The notes beneath the pieces are model-generated. The model saw only the letters and a program-made list of their open reading frames with translations, did not search any database and was not told the origin of the DNA. A DNA stretch of 16,362 nucleotides from Salinisphaera sp. UBA6602 (GTDB lineage: Bacteria > Pseudomonadota > Gammaproteobacteria > Nevskiales > Salinisphaeraceae), in the NCBI GenBank assembly GCA_002433465.1, contig DJIE01000039.1:1-16362 (forward strand), read 5' to 3'. Below, piece after piece: positions 1-6,211 of the stretch. Within the stretch, counting starts at the first letter, position 1, and each line of letters opens with the position of its first letter. Both the position numbers and the translations under genes were made by a program.

Positions 1-310
1 TGCCGCGGCTTGGCCGCCGATGCGCCGCCTTACCTCATGACGACACGCCCTGGGGCCTGTTAACCCTCATGCCGATCGCCGCGCTGCTGCTAAAAATCGT
101 GCCAGACAAGTCGCGCCTTGGCTGGCAGGTTTTGGGGCGCAACCCGACGGGACGCGCTCTATATTTTGGCAATCTGGCGTTGCAGCGTGCTCGTGTCGCT
201 TCGCTACACAACGCGTACTGCGCCTTGTCTTGCAAAAAAATAGAGCGCGGCGCGACGATTTCCTTCGCCTTAACAGGCGCTAGCCTCGTGTTTGCGCCGC
301 GAGCCCGTGT
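1..310. other. No supportable gene upstream of phoR
   Basis: I read all six frames here and recognise no protein. One forward frame is open from base 3 to a stop at 312-314 that overlaps the phoR start codon (ATGA). Its translation resembles no family I know, and it uses TTA and CTA codons that the neighbouring genes avoid. A TATATT hexamer at 160-165 could be a -10 element, but no matching -35 lies 16-18 bp upstream. A run of seven A residues lies at 234-240. The stretch is visibly richer in A/T than the genes around it, as intergenic DNA would be. A phoB gene, which usually sits beside phoR, is not visible; if it is adjacent, it ends before this window. Confidence 0.55.
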
Positions 311-1639
311 ATGAGCATGCCGTCGGCAGGCACCGCGCGAACATGGCGTCGCGAGCTGGTTGTGGTCGCGCTGTGGCTCGCGCTGTGTACGCTGACCGGT
401 CTTATGGTCGGTTATGCGCTGTTGGCCCTGCTGTTCGGCGTGAGCGCCTATCTCGCCGTGCATCTGACCTATGCCTATCAGCTGCATCGGTGGCTGACCT
501 CGGATCGCATCGAGCCGTCCGAGGGCATGGGCGTCTGGCAGGAAATCTATACCGAGCTCTATCGGCTCAAGCAGCGTAACCGCAAACGCAAAAAGCGCCT
601 CAAAAGCATCGTTCACGAGTTTCAGGCGTCGACCGCGGCGTTGCCGGACGGTGCGGTAGTGCTGGATTCGCAGGGGCGCATCGTATGGTTCAACGAGGCA
701 GCCGGTGCGCTCATGGCGCTGCGCAGCCCACAGGATCTGGGCCAGCGCCTGGCCAATCTACTGCGCCACCCACGGGTGTCGAGTCACCTCATCAAGGCCG
801 AGCACATCGGCGAACTCGAGGTGCCATCGCCGGTAAATGAAGCGGATACCCTGCTGCTGCGCCTGATTCCCTACGGCAATAACCAGCGCCTGTTGATCGC
901 GCGCGATATCAGCGAGCAGAAACGCCTCGAGCATACCCGCCGTGACTTCGTGGCCAACGCATCCCACGAACTGCGTACGCCATTGACGGTATTGCGCGGC
1001 TATCTGGAAATGATGGAGGAAGAAGCCGGTAGCGACGGCGCGCTGGCCGGCTGGCAGGCGCCGATCCGGGAGATGGGCGAGCAGTCGCGGCGCATGAACC
1101 GGATCATCGAAAGCCTGCTCAAACTCGCGCGGCTGGAAAGCGAGGGCCTCCAGCAGCGCCAGGAGCGCATCGACATCCCGAAGATGATTCATTCGCTTGT
1201 AGACGATATCCGGCGCGCGAACAGCACCACGCACGAGATCGCACTCGATATCGAACCCGGTCTCGACCTCTATGGCCGGCCAGGCGAACTGGAGAGCGTG
1301 TTCTCCAATCTCTTGTCGAACGCGGTGCGCTACACCACCGGCGATGCCGGCACGATTCACGTGCGCTGGTGGCGCGATGAGGATGCCGCCTGTTTCTCGG
1401 TTACCGATAACGGTCCCGGTATCGAGGCGAGTCACCTGCCAAGGCTGACCGAGCGCTTCTATCGCGTCGACCCTGGCCGCCAGGCCAGCAGTGGCGGCAC
1501 CGGACTGGGTCTTGCGATCGTCAAGCACTGTCTCGAGCATCACGAAGCCGAGCTCCATATCCACAGCGAGCCGGGCGTGGGGTCGACCTTTACCTGCCGA
1601 TTCCCGGTACAGCGCGTGCTCGAGCGAAAAGCGGCCTGA
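311..1639 (+). CDS. phoR: Phosphate regulon sensor histidine kinase PhoR
   Basis: This is the membrane sensor kinase that phosphorylates PhoB when phosphate is scarce and dephosphorylates it when PhoU and the Pst transporter signal plenty. The 442-residue length is usual for PhoR. An N-terminal hydrophobic hairpin (about residues 16-55) is followed by a basic linker (88-98) and a PAS-like domain (about 105-200, with LPDGAVVLDSQGRIVWFNEA). The dimerisation box FVANASHELRTPL carries the phospho-acceptor His219. The ATPase domain shows the N box NLLSNAVRYT (333-342), G1 DNGPGI (366-371), F box ERFYR (381-385) and G2 GGTGLGLAIVK (395-405). The ATG at 311 is the first possible start after an in-frame TAG at 281; a second ATG lies two codons on. 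The ribosome site is weak. No PHO box is seen upstream. The Pho genes downstream support the name; only the exact start is doubtful. Confidence 0.95.
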   Translation: MSMPSAGTARTWRRELVVVALWLALCTLTGLMVGYALLALLFGVSAYLAVHLTYAYQLHRWLTSDRIEPSEGMGVWQEIYTELYRLKQRNRKRKKRLKSIVHEFQASTAALPDGAVVLDSQGRIVWFNEAAGALMALRSPQDLGQRLANLLRHPRVSSHLIKAEHIGELEVPSPVNEADTLLLRLIPYGNNQRLLIARDISEQKRLEHTRRDFVANASHELRTPLTVLRGYLEMMEEEAGSDGALAGWQAPIREMGEQSRRMNRIIESLLKLARLESEGLQQRQERIDIPKMIHSLVDDIRRANSTTHEIALDIEPGLDLYGRPGELESVFSNLLSNAVRYTTGDAGTIHVRWWRDEDAACFSVTDNGPGIEASHLPRLTERFYRVDPGRQASSGGTGLGLAIVKHCLEHHEAELHIHSEPGVGSTFTCRFPVQRVLERKAA

Positions 1640-1679
1640 AAGACACGCCTGCCCGTGGCTTTGAACGCATGCGCCTAAG

Positions 1680-1705
1680 CGGTTCTGCAACTGCCGCGAG
1701 AACCG
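1680..1705 (+). repeat. Inverted repeat 41 bp after phoR
   Basis: CGGTTCT (1680-1686) and AGAACCG (1699-1705) form a perfect 7-bp stem around a 12-nt loop. No T run follows, so it is not a classical intrinsic terminator. It could protect the 3' end of phoR mRNA or help factor-dependent termination before the porin promoter; it may also be chance. Confidence 0.3.
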
Positions 1706-1816
1706 GTTGTCAGAGCCGCCGGCGACGCTAAAGGCAACCCCTGCGCATCCGACGACCTCGCGCTGTAACCGGGCCGAGCGATCGTTTCGAAACGCGCCTG
1801 TGGCAATGATCGATGC

Positions 1817-1856
1817 CTGTCATATTTATGTCACAACGCCGTTATCTGGCTGTCAC
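1817..1856 (+). promoter_or_regulatory. Two tandem PHO boxes (predicted PhoB sites)
   Basis: Four 7-bp repeats sit at exact 11-bp intervals: CTGTCAT (1817-1823), ATGTCAC (1828-1834), CCGTTAT (1839-1845) and CTGTCAC (1850-1856). Each pair, with its 4-bp A/T-leaning spacer, makes one PHO box, the site for a PhoB dimer. The first box matches the enteric consensus (CTGTCAT, 4 bp, CTGTCAY) closely. The second has a degenerate first half and a perfect second half, the same layout as the two boxes of the E. coli pstS promoter. The array ends 62 bp before the porin start codon, so it should activate that gene in phosphate starvation. Confidence 0.9.
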
Positions 1857-1866
1857 AAGCGTTCGG

Positions 1867-1872
1867 TAGCTT
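1867..1872 (+). promoter_or_regulatory. Candidate -10 element of the porin promoter
   Basis: TAGCTT lies 10 bp after the last PHO half-site, the spacing seen in PhoB-dependent promoters, where the PHO box replaces the -35. It matches TATAAT at only three positions, as is common for activator-dependent promoters. Transcription would then start near 1879 and give a leader of about 40 nt. Confidence 0.4.
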
Positions 1873-1918
1873 CTCCCGCGGCTGCACAAGCCGAGACACA
1901 ATCCAGGGAGACCTACTG

Positions 1919-3184
1919 ATGAACCGTTTTCAACTGCGCGCCATGGGCGTGCTCGCCGGCGCGGCCGTGACCGCCATGCCCATGCTCGCTTCGGCCGGCA
2001 TTACCTTGTATGAGGAAGGCGACAAGTCGCTGGAAATCGGCGGCCGTCTGCAACCGCAGTACCGTCTGGTGGACGCCGACAGCGAAGGCCAGGGCAGCGA
2101 CTCGGGCGACGACTTCTTTCTGCGTCGCATGCGCTTCTATATCGAAGGCACACTGACCAAGGACATTTACGGTATCTGGCAGGTCGACTTCGGCGGCGTG
2201 TCGGACGATCCGGAAGTCAAGGACGCCTTCATCAACTATTCCGGGCTGCCGGCCGGCGAGATCCAGATCGGTAACATGAACGTGCCGTACTCGCGGGAAC
2301 TGCTCACATCTTCCAAGCGCCAGCAGTTCGTCGAGCGCACGGTGGTGGGTGACCACAACTTCGGTGTGCCGGATCGTCAGATCGGTATCCTCTACACCGC
2401 CGCGCCGAGCGACGTATTTCAGGTGGCTGCGGGCGTGTTCAACGCCGGCCTGGAAAGCGACCTCGACAAGGTCGATTTCGAATCCCGCGTGAGCAGCGAT
2501 CCCGATTACTTCGGCAAGTTGTTCGCCGGCCGTATCGACTTCACGCCGATGGGCAGCTTCAAGCTTGCGCAGGGCGCCTTCGGCGAAGAAACCAAGTTCG
2601 GCATGGGCCTGAACGCCTTCTACTGGGAAAACGACGACGACGTCGCGTTTAGCGATTTCGACGCCGGCGACAGCCCGGAAGGCGAGTACGACAGCGTCAC
2701 CGGCCTGGGTCTTGATGCGGCGTTCCGTAGCGGTTACTTCTCGGCCGACGCGGCGGTGCAGTACACCAACGGCGAAGTCACCAACGAAACGCGAGATTTC
2801 GTCGCGGGTGCCGCCGGTAGCACCGACTTCAACGGCATCGGCTTCGTCAACAACGACGGCGACGCCAAGTTCATGACCTATATGGTCAAGGCCGGTTACA
2901 TGATCGTGCCCAGCAAACTCGAGTTCACCGCCGGCTTCTCGGCTCTGGATCTCGACGATGGCTATCGCGACAGCGCCGGCAACATCATCTCCGACGATAT
3001 GGACAAGCGTTACTCGGCGGGCTTGAACTACTTCTTCAACAAGCACGACGCCAAGATCCAGCTGACCTACGAAATCGGTCGTGACGTGCTCTACGCCAAC
3101 GATGCCAACGGTCAGGTCATCAATGCCGCCGATATCGGCGAGGACCAGAACACGCTGTTCCTGCAGTTCCAACAGGTCCTGTAA
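1919..3184 (+). CDS. Phosphate-selective porin, OprO/OprP-like
   Basis: This is an outer-membrane beta-barrel porin of the OprO/OprP family, which passes phosphate or polyphosphate into the periplasm under starvation. The 421-residue protein starts with a signal peptide (1-26, cleavage after ASA). Family features follow: an early strand LEIGGRLQPQYRLVD, then DDFFLRRMRFYIEGTL and IYGIWQVDFGG, a region SDDPEVKDAFINY, and GEIQIGNMNVPYSRELLTSS, typical of the family's N-terminal strands. The end FLQFQQVL lacks the terminal Phe common in outer-membrane barrels. A ribosome site GGGAG (1906-1910) sits 8 nt before the ATG. By hand count the mature chain has about 66 acidic and 30 basic residues, which is odd for an anion channel unless the basic residues line the pore. 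Tandem PHO boxes lie directly upstream and an intrinsic terminator follows. The family is fairly sure; the exact substrate is not. Confidence 0.85.
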   Translation: MNRFQLRAMGVLAGAAVTAMPMLASAGITLYEEGDKSLEIGGRLQPQYRLVDADSEGQGSDSGDDFFLRRMRFYIEGTLTKDIYGIWQVDFGGVSDDPEVKDAFINYSGLPAGEIQIGNMNVPYSRELLTSSKRQQFVERTVVGDHNFGVPDRQIGILYTAAPSDVFQVAAGVFNAGLESDLDKVDFESRVSSDPDYFGKLFAGRIDFTPMGSFKLAQGAFGEETKFGMGLNAFYWENDDDVAFSDFDAGDSPEGEYDSVTGLGLDAAFRSGYFSADAAVQYTNGEVTNETRDFVAGAAGSTDFNGIGFVNNDGDAKFMTYMVKAGYMIVPSKLEFTAGFSALDLDDGYRDSAGNIISDDMDKRYSAGLNYFFNKHDAKIQLTYEIGRDVLYANDANGQVINAADIGEDQNTLFLQFQQVL

Positions 3185-3229
3185 CAAAGCTCCCCAGAGA
3201 ATAAAAAGCGGATTGCTCCCTTTGATCAT

Positions 3230-3259
3230 GACCCCGGCTTGACCGGGGTCTTTTTTTTT
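3230..3259 (+). terminator. Rho-independent terminator after the porin gene
   Basis: GACCCCGG (3230-3237) pairs perfectly with CCGGGGTC (3243-3250) around a 5-nt loop CTTGA. Nine T residues follow (3251-3259). It lies 46 bp past the porin stop and 30 bp before the start of the lipoprotein gene, so it should end most porin transcripts. Confidence 0.95.
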
Positions 3260-3288
3260 AACCATTTAACTTTCGTGGGGATCGGGAA

Positions 3289-4947
3289 ATGAAGTATTCA
3301 GTGGTATGTCTTTCAATCGCCGCGGCTGTGGTCGGGCTGAGTGGCTGCAGTGATGACGATGGGTCTGTCGACAAAGTGGACAGCAACCCGGCGCGTACGC
3401 TCACCGTGAACCAGATCGGGCGTTACCAGGTGCAGCCGGCAACCGGCGAGTCGTTCCTGGATGACGTATTCGATGAGGGCGCGGCCGAGATCGTGACCTA
3501 CGATGAGACGACACAGCGTCTGTACGTGGTCAACTCGAATGCGAAAACGGTCGACGTGCTCGCGATCGATAGCAGCGGCAGCCTCATGCGCATGGGCCAG
3601 ATCGATGCCACCGCAGAAGGCGATTCGGCCAACAGCGTGGCCGTCTACCAGGGCACGGTCGCGGTGGCCATCGAAGCCGAAGATGCCCAGGCGCCCGGCA
3701 AGGTCGTGTTCTATTCGGGCACCGGTCTGGAAAAACTCGGCGAGGCGCAGGTCGGCGCGCTGCCGGATATGGTCACGTTCACGCCTGACGGCACCCGTGT
3801 ACTCGTGGCCAACGAGGGCGAGCCTAACGACGATTACGACAACGACCCGGAAGGCTCGATCAGCGTCATCGACGTTAGCGCCGGCTTCACCGCGCCGACG
3901 GTCGATACACTGGGCTTTACCGCCTTCAACGACCAGGCCGATGCGCTGCGCGCCGCCGGCGTGCGTATTTTCGGGCCCGGTGCCACGGCGGCGCAGGATT
4001 TCGAGCCCGAGTACATCGCGGTCGCGCCCGATGGTGAACACGCCTATGCCAGCCTTCAGGAAAACAACGCGATCGCGGTGATCGACCTGCAGGCCATGGA
4101 AATTACCGACGTGCTGCCGCTGGGCTATAAGGACCACAGCGTCGTCGGTCAGGGTATTGATCCGAGCAACGAGGACGGTCTGAATATCCGAACCGTGCCG
4201 GTGTTGGGCATGTATCAGCCGGATACGATCGCGGCTTTCAGCGAGGGCGGCACCACCTATCTGTTGACCGCCAACGAGGGCGATGCGCGCGACTATGACG
4301 GCTTCAGCGAAGAAGCCGACGTGAAGGACCTGGTGCTTGATCCGGACGCGTTCCCGAACGCCGCCGCGTTACAGGAGGATGCCCAGCTGGGCGATCTGAA
4401 GGTGACGACGACCCTGGGGCGAAGCGGGGAAACCGATGCCAACGGCGATCCGGTTTATGACGCGCTCTATGCCTATGGCGCTCGTTCGTTCTCGATCCGG
4501 CGTGCCGATAGTGCCGAGCTGGTCTACGACTCCGGCGACGATTTCGAGCGTATTACCGGTGAGCGCTACGGCGACGCGTTCAACAACGATAACAGCGAGA
4601 ACGACGGCGATTCGCGGTCGGACAACAAGGGCCCCGAACCGGAAGCCATAGCCTATGGCGTCATAGACGGCCGGCGCTATGCGTTCATCGGCCTGGAGCG
4701 CATGGGCGGCTTCCTTGTCTACGACATCACCGACGTCGATGCGCCGGTCTATGTCAGCTATACCAACGCCCGCGACGTCACCGTGGATATGGATACGAAC
4801 AGCGGTGCCCTGGCAGCGGGCGATCTCGGGCCTGAAAGCATCGTGTTCATTGCCGCAGACAGCAGCCCGCTGGCGGGCGTGCCGTTGCTGGCCGTGGGCA
4901 ACGAGGTAAGCGGATCGACCACGCTCTACCGTCTGGACCTCGAATAA
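3289..4947 (+). CDS. Secreted choice-of-anchor I family lipoprotein
   Basis: This is a 552-residue predicted lipoprotein with a lipobox LSGC (Cys20). Serine at +2 favours the outer membrane. The rest resembles the choice-of-anchor I family, a beta-propeller-like secreted fold of unproven function. Recurrent acidic motifs include ANEGEPNDDYDNDPEGS (174-190), FEPEYIA (238-244), TANEGDARDYDG (328-339), DNKGPEPEAIAYG (445-457), GLERMGG (468-474) and GPES (514-517). Such Glu/Asp clusters could bind calcium or another metal, as in beta-propeller phytases and PhoX, but that comparison is inference. A ribosome site TGGGGA (3276-3281) lies 7 nt before the ATG. The gene sits between the PHO-box porin and the PHO-box pstS, so a role in phosphate scavenging, perhaps as a phosphoesterase, is plausible. 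It carries no PhoA, PhoX or PhoD signature that I can see. No PHO box lies in its own upstream gap, so it may depend on readthrough of the terminator at 3230-3259 or on an unrecognised promoter. Confidence 0.8.
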   Translation: MKYSVVCLSIAAAVVGLSGCSDDDGSVDKVDSNPARTLTVNQIGRYQVQPATGESFLDDVFDEGAAEIVTYDETTQRLYVVNSNAKTVDVLAIDSSGSLMRMGQIDATAEGDSANSVAVYQGTVAVAIEAEDAQAPGKVVFYSGTGLEKLGEAQVGALPDMVTFTPDGTRVLVANEGEPNDDYDNDPEGSISVIDVSAGFTAPTVDTLGFTAFNDQADALRAAGVRIFGPGATAAQDFEPEYIAVAPDGEHAYASLQENNAIAVIDLQAMEITDVLPLGYKDHSVVGQGIDPSNEDGLNIRTVPVLGMYQPDTIAAFSEGGTTYLLTANEGDARDYDGFSEEADVKDLVLDPDAFPNAAALQEDAQLGDLKVTTTLGRSGETDANGDPVYDALYAYGARSFSIRRADSAELVYDSGDDFERITGERYGDAFNNDNSENDGDSRSDNKGPEPEAIAYGVIDGRRYAFIGLERMGGFLVYDITDVDAPVYVSYTNARDVTVDMDTNSGALAAGDLGPESIVFIAADSSPLAGVPLLAVGNEVSGSTTLYRLDLE

Positions 4948-4972
4948 GCGTCGTGATGGGAGCTACAGGGTG

Positions 4973-4990
4973 TTGTCATAAATCTGTCAT
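4973..4990 (+). promoter_or_regulatory. PHO box of the pstS promoter
   Basis: TTGTCATAAATCTGTCAT consists of TTGTCAT (4973-4979), an AAAT spacer and a perfect CTGTCAT (4984-4990). Only its first base differs from the PHO-box consensus. It begins 26 bp after the lipoprotein stop codon and ends 88 bp before the pstS start. I find no second full box beside it, unlike the tandem pair before the porin. It should make pst-phoU transcription PhoB-dependent. Confidence 0.92.
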
Positions 4991-5000
4991 GGATCGGCAA

Positions 5001-5006
5001 TACCCT
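5001..5006 (+). promoter_or_regulatory. Candidate -10 element of the pstS promoter
   Basis: TACCCT starts 10 bp after the PHO box, the same distance as at the porin promoter. It matches TATAAT at three positions. Transcription would begin near 5013, leaving a leader of about 65 nt before the pstS ATG. Confidence 0.4.
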
Positions 5007-5078
5007 GTTCAAAGTTTGCTCCCACACTCACCGCAGGTCAGAACCGCTGGCCTGAAATATTTCATCCGGGAGACATTG

Positions 5079-6104
5079 ATGAAACTTCGTTTTCAAAACA
5101 CGCTGGGCGCAGCGGGTATCGCTGCGGGCCTGCTCGCCGCGGCCGGCGCCGCCCAGGCCGCCGATCAGATTCGTATCGTGGGTTCGTCCACGGTCTATCC
5201 GTTTTCGTCCTACGTGGCCGAAGAGCTCGGCGCGACCACCGACATCCGTACGCCGGTCGTCGAGTCCACGGGTTCGGGCGGCGGCATGAAGCTGTTCTGC
5301 GGTGGTGTGGGCGCCGATACGCCGGACATCACCAACGCGTCGCGTCGCATGAAGCCGTCCGAGTTCGAGATGTGCCAGAAGAACGGCGTCAAGGACATCA
5401 CCGAGAACGTGGTGGGCTTCGACGGTATCGTGTTCGCACAGAGCAAGGCCGACGACGCGATCGACCTGACCCGCGAGCAGATCACCCTGGCGGTCGCTGC
5501 CAAAGTGCCGAAGAACGGCAAGCTGGTCGACAATCCGTACAACAAGTGGAGCGATATCGATTCGTCGCTGCCGGATCGCGAAATCCTCATCTACGGCCCG
5601 CCGACCTCCTCGGGCACGCGTGATGCCTTCGAAGAGCTGGTCATGGAGCACGGCTCCGAGAACATCGACGGCTACGACGAGGCCTACACGACCATCCGCC
5701 AGGACGGCAAGTACGTACCCTCCGGCGAGAACGACAACCTGATCGTGCAGAAGCTGGCCCAGAACAAGGACGCCTTCGGCATCTTCGGTTTCTCCTACCT
5801 GGAAGAAAACCGCGACAAGATCCAGGGCGCCAAGATCGACGGCGTCGAACCCGAGCGCGACCTGATCTCCTCGGGCGAGTACCCGGTTTCGCGTTCGCTG
5901 TTCTTCTACACCAAGAACGCGCACGTCGACCAGGTCAAGGGCATGGAACAGTACGTCGACATGTTCCTGTCCGATCAGATGGCCAGCGATCGTGGTTATC
6001 TGAAGAATCTCGGTCTCATCCCGCTGCCCGAGAAGCGTCTGAAATCCGAGCGTAGCGAATGGGAATCCCGTGCCAAGCTGAAGGCATCGGATCTCGAAAG
6101 CTAA
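5079..6104 (+). CDS. pstS: Periplasmic phosphate-binding protein PstS
   Basis: This is the substrate-binding protein of the high-affinity phosphate ABC transporter; it binds inorganic phosphate in the periplasm and delivers it to PstC/PstA. I take the ATG at 5079, giving 341 residues, because GGGAGA (5068-5073) sits 5 nt upstream and a clean signal peptide follows (1-27, cleavage after AQA). Starting further upstream, in the same open frame near 4953, would put the PHO box inside the gene. Phosphate-pocket motifs are visible: VGSSTVYPF (34-42), ESTGSGGG (62-69), PDITNASRR (82-90) and TSSGTRDAF (176-184). Cys74 and Cys99 may form a disulfide. The motifs resemble the PstS type common in alphaproteobacteria and many marine bacteria more than the E. 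coli or Pseudomonas aeruginosa PAO1 type. It heads the pst operon. Confidence 0.95.
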   Translation: MKLRFQNTLGAAGIAAGLLAAAGAAQAADQIRIVGSSTVYPFSSYVAEELGATTDIRTPVVESTGSGGGMKLFCGGVGADTPDITNASRRMKPSEFEMCQKNGVKDITENVVGFDGIVFAQSKADDAIDLTREQITLAVAAKVPKNGKLVDNPYNKWSDIDSSLPDREILIYGPPTSSGTRDAFEELVMEHGSENIDGYDEAYTTIRQDGKYVPSGENDNLIVQKLAQNKDAFGIFGFSYLEENRDKIQGAKIDGVEPERDLISSGEYPVSRSLFFYTKNAHVDQVKGMEQYVDMFLSDQMASDRGYLKNLGLIPLPEKRLKSERSEWESRAKLKASDLES

Positions 6105-6120
6105 ACGTTCGATTCTAAGC

Positions 6121-6157
6121 GGCGCCGGTCCATGTCGCTCTGCGGCGTGCCGGCGCC
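6121..6157 (+). repeat. Hairpin between pstS and pstC
   Basis: GGCGCCGG (6121-6128) and CCGGCGCC (6150-6157) form a perfect 8-bp GC stem with a 21-nt loop, extended by a T-G wobble. No T run follows, so readthrough into pstC is expected. Its position 16 bp past the pstS stop fits a structure that protects pstS mRNA or lowers expression of the membrane genes relative to the binding protein, which cells need in excess. Confidence 0.6.
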
Positions 6158-6211
6158 ATCTCGATTAACATGGCGGCCCGCCGCACTCGCTTTCAAGCCT
6201 AGGAACGCGTT

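Noticed and set aside
225..231. TTGTCTT as a possible PHO half-site before phoR
   Set aside because: It matches five of seven bases, but the position 11 bp on is an A run, so no second half-site exists.
69..314. An 81-codon open frame ending at the phoR start
   Set aside because: Its codon use (TTA, CTA, AAA runs) differs from neighbouring genes and I see no family match or ribosome site. I keep it only as an oddity.
1707..1919. A 70-codon open frame between phoR and the porin
   Set aside because: It contains both PHO boxes and the candidate -10, ends at the porin start, and its translation resembles no protein family.
1913..3265. A long reverse-strand open frame opposite the porin
   Set aside because: It is the antisense shadow of a clearly coding porin gene in GC-rich DNA and also crosses the terminator; its translation is a low-complexity string without motifs.
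4953..5078. A longer pstS start at 4953
   Set aside because: It would place the PHO box and -10 within the coding sequence and hide the signal peptide; the ATG at 5079 has a good ribosome site.
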